Below, piece by piece: positions 5,828 through 13,503 of a stretch of DNA of 14,589 bases (the first letter of the stretch is position 1; every line of letters begins with the position of its first letter). This stretch comes from Thermoplasmata archaeon (GTDB lineage Archaea; Thermoplasmatota; Thermoplasmata; Lutacidiplasmatales; UBA184). The stretch is taken from the NCBI GenBank assembly GCA_030044475.1, contig JASHVP010000197.1, positions 1 through 14,589 of the forward strand, given 5' to 3'. A program made the position numbers and the translations under genes. The notes beneath the pieces are model-generated. The model had not been told where the DNA came from. It was given only the letters and a program-made list of their open reading frames with translations, and did not search any database.

Positions 5828-6480
5828 CGCCCGCCCCCGCCGGAGCCGTCCGGCCGGGCTCGCGAGAGGAAGCGCGCCATGACGACCTCGCCGCGGGTCC
5901 GCTCCAGCAACGTCCGGGCGGTGTCCTGCTTCGGTTTCAGCTGCACGATCGCCCGCGTCGTGTCGAACCGGAGCAGGGCCTGGGTGAGCTTCTCCATGAG
6001 CAGCAGTTCGGCTTCCGCGCCGGCGACGTCGTCGTGCCCCAGCCGGTCGAGGACCAGTCGCCGGACCTCGCCGACGACGTCCCCGAGCCCGAGCAGGTAC
6101 GGCTCCGGCTCGACCCCGAGCTCGTTCGGTCCCGGGAGCGCCGTCCCCGCCACGACGGCCCCGAGCAGGATCGCCTCGACGGCCTCCTGCAGCGCGTCGG
6201 TCGCCATCGGCTCGTCGCCGCGACCCTCGCGGCGGAGCCAGTCGGAGAGGTCGCCGAGGGCCCTCCGGATCTCGGCGAGCTCCGCGGTCCCGGAGGACCG
6301 GTCGAAATGCAGCCGGGTCATGGTCGCCTGCGCGAGCCGCCGGAGGCGACGGGCCCGCTGGTAGAGGTCCTCCCGGCGAAGCTCGCGCTGCCGCAGGTGA
6401 GCGTCGATCGACAGGAGGACCGCCTCCGGGAGCCCCGGGGGCGCGGCGGGCGGGCTAGCGGAAGAAGGTGAATCGGGCAT
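5824..6480 (-). CDS. Translin-family RNA/ssDNA-binding protein
   Basis: 218 residues, almost entirely helical. The signature PYLLGLGDVVGEVRRLVLDRL (127-147) is typical of translin/TRAX proteins, followed by an acidic helix (EAELLLMEKLTQALLRFD) and the C-terminal basic helix LKPKQDTARTLLERTRGEVV. Archaeal members form ring-like oligomers that bind single-stranded nucleic acid, and some relatives act as RNases with TRAX; no second family member is in this window. The ATG at 6480 lies inside the end of the DUF357 gene (26-base overlap). An upstream in-frame ATG at 6540 would extend further into DUF357 and is less likely. The stop overlaps the MTAP start. Its role in this operon is unknown, though DUF357-translin pairing suggests a shared nucleic-acid function. 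Confidence 0.82.
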   Translation of the reverse strand: MPDSPSSASPPAAPPGLPEAVLLSIDAHLRQRELRREDLYQRARRLRRLAQATMTRLHFDRSSGTAELAEIRRALGDLSDWLRREGRGDEPMATDALQEAVEAILLGAVVAGTALPGPNELGVEPEPYLLGLGDVVGEVRRLVLDRLGHDDVAGAEAELLLMEKLTQALLRFDTTRAIVQLKPKQDTARTLLERTRGEVVMARFLSRARPDGSGGGGR

Positions 6481-6739
6481 CGTCCGACCCTCCATCGAGG
6501 ACCCCGAGTCGTACGCCCGCGTCCAGCCAGGCGTGGGCATAGCTCGCCGCGGCGAGCGCCCGGTCGCGGTCTCCCTGCTGGGAGAAGTGCTCCGCGTCCG
6601 ACAGGTACGCCCGGGCCATCGCGAGGAAGTCGTCGGACGCCCCCCGCAGGAACGACCGCTCCGGCGGGGCCGCCCGAACCTGGGCGAGCGCCTGCCGGGT
6701 CAAGGTCAGGTACTTCTCGAGGAGCGTCGGGTCGGCCAT
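6455..6739 (-). CDS. DUF357 family protein
   Basis: 94 residues, helical. The family pattern is seen in LEKYLTLTRQALAQVR near the N-terminus, then FLAMARAYLSDAEHFSQQGD and ALAAASYAHAWLDAGVRLG, ending in a short strand-like RFTFFR. DUF357 proteins are small archaeal proteins of unsettled function, predicted helical bundles. The start ATG is 14 bases after the transaldolase stop; the 3' end overlaps the translin gene by 26 bases. The tight overlap implies co-translation with translin. No catalytic residues are apparent. Confidence 0.82.
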   Translation of the reverse strand: MADPTLLEKYLTLTRQALAQVRAAPPERSFLRGASDDFLAMARAYLSDAEHFSQQGDRDRALAAASYAHAWLDAGVRLGVLDGGSDDARFTFFR

Positions 6740-6753
6740 CGCGGAGCCCCGGA

Positions 6754-7401
6754 CTATCCTTTCGGGACCTTCTCCCAGTCCTTGAGGAACCGGGCGAGAC
6801 CGAGGTCGGTGAGTGGGTGCTGCACGAGCTTCTCCATGACGGCGTACGGCATCGTGGCGATGTCGGCGCCGATCCGGGCCGCGTCGAGGACATGCACCGG
6901 GTGCCGGACGCTCGCGACCAGCACCTTCGTCGGGAAGCGATAGTTCCGGTAGATCGTGACGAGGTCGCGGATGAGCTCCATCCCATCCTGACCCTGGTCG
7001 TCGAGGCGGCCGATGAACGGGCTCACGTACGCGGCCCCGACCTTCGCGGCGAGCAGCGCCTGGTTCGCGCTGAACACGAGGGTCATGTTGACCCGGGTCC
7101 CCTCGCTCGCGAGGACCTTCGTCGCCCGGAGACCCGCCGGGATCATCGGGACCTTGACGTAGATCGAAGAGTGGATCCCCCGCAGCCGGCGGCCCTCGGC
7201 GATCATCCCGTCGGTGTCGGTCGCCACCACCTCGGCGGAGACCGACGGTACTCCGAGCGCGCAGATCTCGCGCAGCACGTCCTCGAACTTGCGTCCCTCT
7301 TTGGCGACCAAGGACGGGTTCGTCGTCACCCCGTCCAGAATCCCGATCTCCCACATCGTGCGGATCTCGGCGACGCTCGCGGTGTCGAGGAACAACTGCA
7401 T
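6754..7401 (-). CDS. tal: Transaldolase / fructose-6-phosphate aldolase (TalC/MipB type)
   Basis: 215 residues, the short TalC class of class I aldolase with a TIM-barrel fold. FLDTA (4-8) gives the N-terminal aspartate, DGVTTNPSLVAKEG (23-36) the phosphate-side loop, and YVKVP (81-85) the Schiff-base Lys83. VNMTLVFSANQA (104-115), YVSPFIGRLDD (125-135) and ATMPYAVMEKLVQHPLTD follow as usual. It would transfer dihydroxyacetone units in the non-oxidative pentose phosphate route, next to the transketolase pair in the same operon. Whether it works as transaldolase or fructose-6-phosphate aldolase cannot be told from the sequence; the operon favours transaldolase. A G-rich stretch (GGGGGT) lies 6-11 bases before the ATG. 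The gap to transketolase is 24 bases. Confidence 0.93.
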   Translation of the reverse strand: MQLFLDTASVAEIRTMWEIGILDGVTTNPSLVAKEGRKFEDVLREICALGVPSVSAEVVATDTDGMIAEGRRLRGIHSSIYVKVPMIPAGLRATKVLASEGTRVNMTLVFSANQALLAAKVGAAYVSPFIGRLDDQGQDGMELIRDLVTIYRNYRFPTKVLVASVRHPVHVLDAARIGADIATMPYAVMEKLVQHPLTDLGLARFLKDWEKVPKG

Positions 7402-7425
7402 GTCGGACCCCCGAGACCGTTCCCC

Positions 7426-8379
7426 CTACTGAACCTTGCCTCGTGCCCGGAGGAGCTCCCAGGCTTCCTCGCGGATCCGCTCCGTCGAGAGGCCGTACCG
7501 GTCGAGAAGGGACCATGGCTCGCCCGATTCGCCGAAGACGTCGGGCACCCCGACCCGCCGGACCGGTACGGGGTACCCCTCGGCGACCGCCGAGGCGACC
7601 AGCGCGCCGACCCCGGTCAGCACCGTGTGCTCCTCGAGCACGAGGATCGCCCCGGTCTCCCGGGCCGCACGGTCGAGCGCGGCCTGATCGAACGGCTTGA
7701 CCGACGCGAGGTCGAGCACGCGGACGGAGAGGCCGACCTGGCCCAGGTCGGCCGCGACCTCGAGCGCCCGCGCGACCAGCGCCCCCACGGCGACGATCGT
7801 GAGGTCGGAGCCGGGATGCAGCTCGGCCGCTCTCCCGATCCGAAAGCTGCCGTCCGTGACGGTCGGCAGGCGCTCCCTCGGGAGACGCACGTACGCCGGC
7901 CCGTCGAATCCCGCGACCTCCCGCACGGCCGCCCGCGTGGAGGGGGCGTCGGCGGGCACGACCACGGTCATGCCGGGGAGGCCCCGCATGAGGCCGATGT
8001 CCTCCACGATCTGCTGCATCCCGCCGTCGGGCCCGACGAGCAACCCTCCATGGGTCGCGACGAGCTTCACGTTCGCTCGGTTGTAGCAGACCGACTGGCG
8101 GATGGCGCCGTACGCCTGGCCCGCCGCGAAGACCGCGAACGTGCTCGCGAACACGGTGCGGCCCCCGAGGGCGAGACCGCTCGCCATCGCGACCATCGTC
8201 GGCTCCATCACGCCGACGTTGAAGAACCGGTCCGGGAACCTCTGGCCGAACTGGACGGTCCGGGTCGATCCCGAGAGGTCCGCGTCGAGCACGACGAGGC
8301 GCGGGTCGCGTTCTCCGAGCTCGACCAGCGATGCGCCGTACGCGTCCCGGAGGCTCTCCGGCGTCCCGAGGCGGGTCAT
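7426..8379 (-). CDS. Transketolase, C-terminal subunit
   Basis: 317 residues, carrying the pyrimidine-binding and C-terminal domains that bacteria and eukaryotes fuse to the other half. FNVGVMEPTMVAMASGLAL (53-71 region) holds Glu59, which activates the thiamine diphosphate ring; KLVATHGGLLVGPDGGMQQ carries the substrate-contacting histidine; VVLDADLSGSTR is the conserved N-terminal strand. With its partner it moves two-carbon ketol units between sugar phosphates, giving ribose 5-phosphate from hexose intermediates. The ATG overlaps the stop of the N-terminal half as ATGA (8376-8379), so the subunits are made together in equal amount. A longer open frame continues upstream of this ATG but it runs antiparallel to nothing real and lies within the other half. 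Confidence 0.93.
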   Translation of the reverse strand: MTRLGTPESLRDAYGASLVELGERDPRLVVLDADLSGSTRTVQFGQRFPDRFFNVGVMEPTMVAMASGLALGGRTVFASTFAVFAAGQAYGAIRQSVCYNRANVKLVATHGGLLVGPDGGMQQIVEDIGLMRGLPGMTVVVPADAPSTRAAVREVAGFDGPAYVRLPRERLPTVTDGSFRIGRAAELHPGSDLTIVAVGALVARALEVAADLGQVGLSVRVLDLASVKPFDQAALDRAARETGAILVLEEHTVLTGVGALVASAVAEGYPVPVRRVGVPDVFGESGEPWSLLDRYGLSTERIREEAWELLRARGKVQ

Positions 8380-9230
8380 CGCGCCGGGAGCTCCCCGGGC
8401 GCCCCGAGCTCCTCGAGCGCGCGGCGGGCCTCGACCTCGGTGGGAGGCTTCGCGTGGAACGTGTGCTGGCCCTCCATGAACGAGACGCCCTTCCCCTTCA
8501 CGGTGTGGGCGACGATCGCGGTCGGACCGTCCCGCCACGCCCGCGCCTCGGCGAGGGCCGTCAGGATCTGCCGGAAGTCGTGGCCATCGATCTCGAGCGT
8601 GCGGTACCGGAACGCCCGGAACTTGTCGGCGATCGGCTCGATCCCCATGATCGACTCCGTCGGTCCGTCCGTCTCGACCCCGTTCCGGTCGAGGAGCACG
8701 ACCAGGTTCGCGAGGCGGTAGTGTCCCCCCGCCATCAACGCCTCCCAGGTCGAGCCGACCTGGCACTCACCGTCGCCGATCACGGCGTAGACCCGGTTCA
8801 TCCGACCGGCGAGGCGTGCGTCGAGCGCCATCCCGACCGCCATTCCGATCCCCTGCCCGAGGGCGCCGGTCGACGCCTCGACGCACGGAAGCGTGCGGTG
8901 GTCCACGTGTCCCTGAAGTCGGCTCCCGAGCTGGGCGAACGTCCGGAGCTCATCGCGGGGGAGGAAGCCACGCATCGCGAGGGCGGCGTACAGGGCGGGG
9001 GCCGCGTGCCCTTTGGAGAGGACGAGTCGGTCGCGATCCCCCCAGTCGGGACGCCCCGGGTCGAGCCGCATCTCGTGCAGCAGGAGCGCCGTCAGGAGGT
9101 CGGTCACCGAGAGGCTGCCGCCGGGGTGCCCGCTGGCGGCGGCGTACGTCATCCGGATGATCTCCCGCCGCACCTCCCGTGCGGTCGACGCGAGGGTCGA
9201 CAGCAGCTCGGCCGGCGGTTCCTCGGCCAT
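8376..9230 (-). CDS. Transketolase, N-terminal subunit
   Basis: 284 residues with the thiamine diphosphate-binding domain. SGHPGGSLS (33-41), KGHAAPALYAAL (73-84), STGALGQGIGMAVGMAL (120-136) and the GDGE...N metal and cofactor motif (152-183, GDGECQVGSTWEALMAGGHY to LLDRN) are all intact. The ATG at 9230 is chosen because MAEEPPAEL leads straight into the family's first helix and because a TATA-like element sits 32 bases upstream; the open frame continues further upstream, into the endonuclease IV gene. It is the first gene of the pentose phosphate/salvage operon running down to MTAP, and its promoter overlaps the stop codon of the endonuclease IV gene. Confidence 0.94.
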   Translation of the reverse strand: MAEEPPAELLSTLASTAREVRREIIRMTYAAASGHPGGSLSVTDLLTALLLHEMRLDPGRPDWGDRDRLVLSKGHAAPALYAALAMRGFLPRDELRTFAQLGSRLQGHVDHRTLPCVEASTGALGQGIGMAVGMALDARLAGRMNRVYAVIGDGECQVGSTWEALMAGGHYRLANLVVLLDRNGVETDGPTESIMGIEPIADKFRAFRYRTLEIDGHDFRQILTALAEARAWRDGPTAIVAHTVKGKGVSFMEGQHTFHAKPPTEVEARRALEELGAPGELPAR

Positions 9231-9251
9231 GGCCGGCGCGCCGAGGCGGGC

Positions 9252-9262
9252 CACGCTATTTG
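9252..9262 (-). promoter_or_regulatory. TATA-like promoter element of the transketolase operon
   Basis: Minus-strand CAAATAGCGTG, starting 32 bases before the ATG at 9230, identical in sequence and distance to the element before rpoK. The TAG inside it is also the stop codon of the endonuclease IV gene, so this operon's promoter and the end of the upstream gene share bases. A leaderless transcript is likely. Confidence 0.6.
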
Positions 9263-10173
9263 ACGGTTGAGGAACGCCGCCGGCGCGTGGGCGCCCGACG
9301 GGCGGTCCGGCCGACGACCGGGGACGGCGCCTCGAGCGAACGGAGGGTACGGAGGTCGGCCGCATAGCGCGCGTAGCCGTCGTCGTCGAGCGGCGTCTCG
9401 AGGTACCCCGGGGTGGTCCCCCAGCGGGGGTCGTTGACGAGGTGGCGGAACCCGTCGAGCCCGATCTCTCCCTTCCCGATGTTCTCGTGGCGGTCGAGGT
9501 GCGAACCGAGCTCGGCCTTGGCGTCGTTCAGGTGGAACGCCCGGACGGTCCCTCGGCCGAGGACCCGATCGACCCGTTCCATGAGGGCTCCGTATCCGTC
9601 CGCGGCGCGGAAGTCGTTCCCCGCCGCGAAGAGGTGGCACGTGTCGAGGGCGACGCCCACCCGGTCCGGTCGTCCGACGCTGTCGAGGACCCAGCGCAGC
9701 TCCTCGAACGTCGTCCCGAGCGTCGTCCCCTGCCCGGCCGCGTTCTCGAGGAGCAGGACGACCCTCCCTTCGGGGACGGCGGCCAGCGCCTTCCGCAGGC
9801 TGTCGGCGATCGTCGCGAGACCGGTCTCGACGCCGCTCCCCAAGTGGGCCCCCGGGTGGAAGATCATCGCGTCGACGCCGAGCAGCTCGGCCCGCTGGAG
9901 CTCGTCGAGGAAGGCGGATCGGGACCGGGCGAGCATGTCGGGCTTCGGGCTCGCGAGGTTGGCGAGGTACCCGTGATGGACGGCGGTCGCCCGGATCCGC
10001 TCGGCGGGGATCGCCGCCCGGAACTCCGCCGCCTTGTCGGCGGGGATCGCGGGCCCGCTCCACATCTGCGGACTCTTCGAGAAGATCTGGAGCGAGTCGC
10101 AGCCGATGCGGCGCCCCTCGCGGGCGGCCTCGGCGAGGCCGTCCGCGATCCCGAGGTGCGCGCCGAGGAACAT
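9256..10173 (-). CDS. nfo: Endonuclease IV (AP endonuclease)
   Basis: 305 residues, TIM-barrel nuclease that nicks DNA 5' to abasic sites in base-excision repair. The zinc ligands of the family are recognisable: FHPGAH, LENAAGQGT (Glu), VALDTCHLF (Asp, His), FHLNDAK (His), DRHENIGKGEIG (Asp, His) and LETP (Glu). It starts MFLGAHLGIADGL; a GTG one codon earlier (10176) is possible, but the ATG at 10173 fits the family. The last 25 or so residues are a strongly basic tail (RTARRAPTRRRR), beyond the usual family end and probably aiding DNA contact. TTAA at 10199-10202, about 27 bases upstream, may be its TATA core, giving a leaderless message separate from the 5S transcript. Confidence 0.93.
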   Translation of the reverse strand: MFLGAHLGIADGLAEAAREGRRIGCDSLQIFSKSPQMWSGPAIPADKAAEFRAAIPAERIRATAVHHGYLANLASPKPDMLARSRSAFLDELQRAELLGVDAMIFHPGAHLGSGVETGLATIADSLRKALAAVPEGRVVLLLENAAGQGTTLGTTFEELRWVLDSVGRPDRVGVALDTCHLFAAGNDFRAADGYGALMERVDRVLGRGTVRAFHLNDAKAELGSHLDRHENIGKGEIGLDGFRHLVNDPRWGTTPGYLETPLDDDGYARYAADLRTLRSLEAPSPVVGRTARRAPTRRRRSSTVK

Positions 10174-10197
10174 CACGCCGCGGACCCCGCCGCCGCC

Positions 10198-10204
10198 CTT
10201 AACG
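10198..10204 (-). promoter_or_regulatory. TATA-like element of the endonuclease IV gene
   Basis: Minus-strand CGTTAAGG core, centred about 27 bases upstream of the ATG at 10173 in otherwise GC-rich DNA. The spacing agrees with archaeal leaderless promoters. Short motif, so moderate confidence only. Confidence 0.42.
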
Positions 10205-10233
10205 TGCGGGGTGCGAGCCGGCGGGAGTGGGGA

Positions 10234-10356
10234 GGCTGACAGCTTTCCGCGTTTCCCGTAGGCTCGCGCACTTCAGTACCGCGCGGAACGCCAGCGGGCT
10301 TAACTGCCGGGTTCGGAATGAGACCGGGTGTTTCCCCGCCGCTTTGGCCGTCAGCC
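10234..10356 (-). rRNA. rrf: 5S ribosomal RNA
   Basis: 123 bases. The two ends pair perfectly: GGCTGAC at the 5' end (10356-10350) with GTCAGCC at the 3' end (10240-10234), forming helix I. Inside, minus-strand CATTCCGAACCCGGCAGTTAAG is the universally conserved loop B/C region of 5S rRNA, and GCGGTACTGAAGTGCGCGAG with CGGGAAACGCGG matches the helix IV/V arms of archaeal 5S. No 16S, 23S or tRNA gene is adjacent; the flanking genes are a nuclease and a peptidase. Unlinked rRNA genes are known from Thermoplasma and relatives. The ends are set by the terminal helix and may differ by one or two bases. Confidence 0.93.
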
Positions 10357-10378
10357 GAGGGCATCGACCCGCGCCTCC

Positions 10379-10386
10379 TACTTAAG
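10379..10386 (-). promoter_or_regulatory. TATA box of the 5S rRNA gene
   Basis: Minus-strand CTTAAGTA centred about 27 bases before the 5' end of 5S RNA, the standard archaeal distance. It sits in AAGCTTAAG, which is partly self-complementary. The correct spacing to an independently defined RNA end makes this the best-supported promoter in the window and a model for the others. Confidence 0.65.
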
Positions 10387-10483
10387 CTTGGCCGGCGCGG
10401 GTGGTCCGGCGCCTTCGCGGAGACGCGCGAAACGTTGAAGCGCGCGGCGCCGTCCCCCGAGCCACGCACGGCGAGCGACGGCC

Positions 10484-10488
10484 GGAGG
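10484..10488 (+). promoter_or_regulatory. Ribosome-binding site fixing the aminopeptidase start
   Basis: GGAGG, 9 bases before the GTG at 10498, complementary to the CCUCC of archaeal 16S 3' ends. It selects this GTG over the more distant in-frame ATG at 10318, which lies inside the 5S rRNA gene. A GAAACGTTGAAG patch at 10430-10441 might be the matching promoter, giving a short leader. Confidence 0.55.
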
Positions 10489-10497
10489 CGAGTTCCC

Positions 10498-12927
10498 GTG
10501 GCTGACTCGGCCGCGCCGACGGTGGCCGCCTACCGGTTGGACCTCACCGTGGATGTCCCGGCGGGCCGCTGGTCCGGAACGGCCGAGATCGACCTGGCCT
10601 CGACCGGCCCCACCGCGGCCCTCGACGCGGAGGACCTGGAGATCCGGTCGGTGCGGGACCGTGCCGGGCCGGTCCCGTTCGAGCACGACCGCTCCGCCCA
10701 CCGGCTGTGCGTGCCGGTCCGTCCGAGAGAGACCGAGACGCTGACCGTCGCGTTCTCCGGACGGGTGGTCGAGGGGGCCCTCGTCGGGCTCTATCGGTCC
10801 CGGCACGGTTCGGGGTCGGCCCTGCTGACCCAGCTCGAGCCGGTGGGGGCGCGCCGGGTGTTCCCCTGCGTGGACCGGCCCGACCGAAAGGCCCCGCTGG
10901 GGCTGCGGGTGCGGACCGACCCGGCCCTCACGGTCGTCTCGAACGCCCCGGTCGAGTCGATCCGGGACGTCGGAGGGCTCCGCGAATGGACCTTCGCGCC
11001 CTCCGTTCCCCTCGCGACCTACCTGTTCTTCCTCGCCGTCGGCCGGTTCGATGCCGTGGAGGATCGGAACGGCCGCGTGCCCCTCCGGCTGCTCGCTCCT
11101 CCGGGTCGGGCGCGGCACGGTGCGCCCTCCCTGGCCGCCGCCCGTCGCCTCCTCGCCGCCTACGAGGAGTACTACGGAATCCCGTACCCGCTCCCCAAGC
11201 TCGACTTGGTCGCCGTCGAGGAACTGGCGTGCGGAGCGATGGAGAACTTCGGGGCGATCTGCTTCCGGGACATGCGGCTTCTGCTCGACGAATCCTCGAC
11301 CGCGCTCGATCGGGAGCAGACGTTCGCGACGATCTCACACGAGATCGCCCACCAGTGGTTCGGCAACCTGGTGACGCTCAGCGACTGGAATGAGATCTGG
11401 CTGAACGAGAGCTTCGCCTCGTTCCTCGCACCAAAGATCGCGGAGCAGGTCGACCCGGATTTCCCGGGCCGCTCGGCGTTCATCCTCCACGTCGCCGGGA
11501 TGGCGGCCGCGCTCGAGGGAGACTCCCTCCGGTCGACCCACCCGGTTCGGGCCGCCGTCTCGAGCCCGGACGAGATCAACCAGATCTTCGACGAGATCAG
11601 CTACGGCAAGGGCTCGGCGGTGCTCGCGATGCTCGAGGGATACCTCGGGGCCGAGCGGTTTCGCCTCGGCGTCTCGCGGTACCTCTCGCGCCACGCGGGC
11701 GGGAACGCCCGGACGACCGACCTCTGGGGGGCGCTCACGGAGACGAGCGGGGAGCCGGTCGCGACGATGCTCGACCCGTGGCTCGACCGCCCCGGGCTCC
11801 CCGTCGTCCGCGCCGCCGCCGACGGCGATCGCCTCCGGCTCACGCAGGGCCGGTTCGCGTACGACGGACCGTTCGAGGCGACCACCTGGCCGATCCCCCT
11901 CGTGACCGACATCGGTGGAGTCCGCAGCCGCCACCGATTCGAGGGACCGGCGCTGGACCTGCCGCTCCCGCCCCGGACCGTGGTCCACCTGAATCCGGGC
12001 GCGGTCGGGTTCTACCGGGTCCGCTACGACGACACCTTGCTCGAACGCCTCCGGCCGACCCTCCCGACCCGCCCCGCGGCGGACCGATGGATCGTGCTGG
12101 AGGACCTCGCCGCCCTGCTGACCGCCGGGGCGGTCGAATGGCCAACGTTCGAGTCGGTCGCCCGGACGGTCGTGGACGCGCGCGAGCGGCTCGTCATCGA
12201 CAGCCTCGTCCACCGGCTCGAGACCGCCGCCCTCTGCTTCCCCGATCGCGGTCGCGCGTTCGACCTCGCTCGCGAGGTCCTCGAGCGCCAGTCGCGGCGG
12301 CTCGGCCTGTCGCATCGGGAGGGCGAGCCGTCGGGGGACGCCGTCGCCCGGGAGATGGTGCAGGCGGTGCGGGTCCGGGTCGACGGGGCGTTCGCCCGGG
12401 AACTCGCCGACCGCTTCCCGGCGCTCGACCCGCTCGAGCCGGAGCTGCGGACCCCGGTGGCGATCGCCCACGCCCGAGTCGGGGGGGCGGCGACCTATCG
12501 CACCCTGCGGACCGAGTTGGCCCGAGCGCGGTCCGAGGCGGACGCCGTCCGCCTCGAGCGAGCTCTGGTCTGGACCCGCGACCCGGCGCTCGTCGGCGAG
12601 ACGTTGGACCTGGCGCTGACCGGCGGGATCAACCGGGGGCATGTCCCGGCGGTGATCGTGCACGCCGCGGCGAACCCCGAGGGGCGCGCGACGACGGCGC
12701 GGTGGTTGGACGGGAACCTGCCTCGCCTCAACGAGCTGTTCCGCGGGACCGGCTTCCTCTCGTTCCTCCTCGAGCGCGCTCTCCCGCTGGTCGGCCTCGG
12801 GCGTTCGGAGGAGGTTCGGGAGTACTTCCGGACGCACTCGTTCCCGGAAGGAACCCAGGGCGTCGCGAAGGGGCTCGAGCGGCTCGCCATCCTGGAGTCG
12901 CTCGGGCGCCGACTCCCGGCCGGCTGA
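10498..12927 (+). CDS. M1-family zinc aminopeptidase (tricorn interacting factor F2/F3-like)
   Basis: 809 residues from the GTG at 10498, close to the 780-850 usual for archaeal M1 enzymes. The N-terminal beta domain starts VAAYRLDLTVDV. The catalytic domain has CGAMENFG (GAMEN at 246-250, which holds the substrate amino terminus), HEIAHQWFGN (zinc ligands His281 and His285, catalytic Glu282) and Glu304 in LNESFAS, giving an exact HExxH-(18)-E. Tyr369 in SYGKGSA is the transition-state tyrosine. A helical C-terminal domain (about 480 onward) of the ERAP1 type closes the cavity. In Thermoplasma such enzymes finish peptides released by the proteasome and tricorn protease to free amino acids in the cytosol. 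No signal peptide is present. The gene converges on the thioesterase gene with only 4 bases between stops. Confidence 0.93.
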   Translation: MADSAAPTVAAYRLDLTVDVPAGRWSGTAEIDLASTGPTAALDAEDLEIRSVRDRAGPVPFEHDRSAHRLCVPVRPRETETLTVAFSGRVVEGALVGLYRSRHGSGSALLTQLEPVGARRVFPCVDRPDRKAPLGLRVRTDPALTVVSNAPVESIRDVGGLREWTFAPSVPLATYLFFLAVGRFDAVEDRNGRVPLRLLAPPGRARHGAPSLAAARRLLAAYEEYYGIPYPLPKLDLVAVEELACGAMENFGAICFRDMRLLLDESSTALDREQTFATISHEIAHQWFGNLVTLSDWNEIWLNESFASFLAPKIAEQVDPDFPGRSAFILHVAGMAAALEGDSLRSTHPVRAAVSSPDEINQIFDEISYGKGSAVLAMLEGYLGAERFRLGVSRYLSRHAGGNARTTDLWGALTETSGEPVATMLDPWLDRPGLPVVRAAADGDRLRLTQGRFAYDGPFEATTWPIPLVTDIGGVRSRHRFEGPALDLPLPPRTVVHLNPGAVGFYRVRYDDTLLERLRPTLPTRPAADRWIVLEDLAALLTAGAVEWPTFESVARTVVDARERLVIDSLVHRLETAALCFPDRGRAFDLAREVLERQSRRLGLSHREGEPSGDAVAREMVQAVRVRVDGAFARELADRFPALDPLEPELRTPVAIAHARVGGAATYRTLRTELARARSEADAVRLERALVWTRDPALVGETLDLALTGGINRGHVPAVIVHAAANPEGRATTARWLDGNLPRLNELFRGTGFLSFLLERALPLVGLGRSEEVREYFRTHSFPEGTQGVAKGLERLAILESLGRRLPAG

Positions 12928-12931
12928 CCCG

Positions 12932-13450
12932 TCAGCGACGCAGCGCCCGGGCGGGAGCCGCCCGCGTCGGCGTCGGATGGGTGCGGGGCGGGTCCTCGGT
13001 CGACCAGATGTACCAGGTCCCCCGGGCCTGGCTCAGGCGGCGGCCGTCGGCCCCGGTCAGGTTCCCCTCGGCGAACGCGATGTGGCGGCCCCGGCGGAGG
13101 ACCTCGCCGCGGGCGGTCAGCGTGTCGCCTTCGCGCGCCGCGCGCAGGAATTCGACATAGAGGCTCGTCGTGGCCGTCGTCTCGGACTCGGTCAGCAGCG
13201 ACACGACCGAGGCGCCCATCGCCGTGTCGAGGATGGTCGCGTACACCCCGCCGTGGACCACCCCGTTGATGTTGAGATGCCGGCGCTCCACCCGGCCCGT
13301 CACCGTGCAGACCCCGCGATGGCTCCGGGTGGGGTCGATCGCGAAGCCGACCTCCTGGTGGAACCCCCCGCGGCGGGCGGCGGCCAGCAGGTCCGGGATC
13401 GGTCGCATCGGCCGCGGCTCGGGCGCCGCGGGGGACCGTCGGGACGGCAC
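12932..13450 (-). CDS. PaaI-type hotdog-fold acyl-CoA thioesterase
   Basis: 172 residues, a single hotdog domain. LNINGVVHGGVYATILDTAMGAS (59-81 region) is the signature of the PaaI/4HBT group, with His66-Gly-Gly and Asp75 as the likely catalytic residues; TATTSLYVEFLRAAREGDTL is the following strand pair. The likely reaction is hydrolysis of an acyl- or aryl-CoA thioester; the substrate is unknown. GTG at 13450 is chosen because an AT-rich promoter element is centred about 29 bases upstream. The alternative ATG at 13408 would remove 14 low-complexity residues and also fits the family. The Pro/Arg/Ala-rich C-terminal tail is not part of the fold. The gene diverges from the mevalonate-pathway gene. 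Confidence 0.85.
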   Translation of the reverse strand: MPSRRSPAAPEPRPMRPIPDLLAAARRGGFHQEVGFAIDPTRSHRGVCTVTGRVERRHLNINGVVHGGVYATILDTAMGASVVSLLTESETTATTSLYVEFLRAAREGDTLTARGEVLRRGRHIAFAEGNLTGADGRRLSQARGTWYIWSTEDPPRTHPTPTRAAPARALRR

Positions 13451-13474
13451 GCCGTCCCGAGCGGGGCGTGGCGG

Positions 13475-13483
13475 ATAAGTACT
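13475..13483. promoter_or_regulatory. Shared bidirectional TATA-like element
   Basis: ATAAGTACT (AGTACTTAT on the other strand) is the only AT-rich patch between the two divergent genes. Its centre is about 25 bases from the GTG at 13504 (plus) and 29 bases from the GTG at 13450 (minus), so one element can serve both as leaderless promoters. The centre AGTACT is palindromic. Confidence 0.5.
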
Positions 13484-13503
13484 GCGCGCTCCCGTCCCAC
13501 GGT

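Noticed and set aside
6817..8721. Plus-strand open frame of 634 codons across the transketolase/transaldolase genes
   Set aside because: It is antisense to well-identified genes, has Arg/Asp/Pro-rich shadow composition and no domain. Long spurious frames are expected at this GC content.
10318..10497. Upstream ATG (10318) as start of the aminopeptidase
   Set aside because: It lies within the 5S rRNA gene, and the extra 60 residues have no family match, whereas the GTG at 10498 has a GGAGG site and leads into the conserved N-terminal strand.
11335..12837. Minus-strand 500-codon frame opposite the aminopeptidase gene
   Set aside because: Low-complexity antisense shadow of the M1 peptidase, whose full set of catalytic motifs is on the plus strand.
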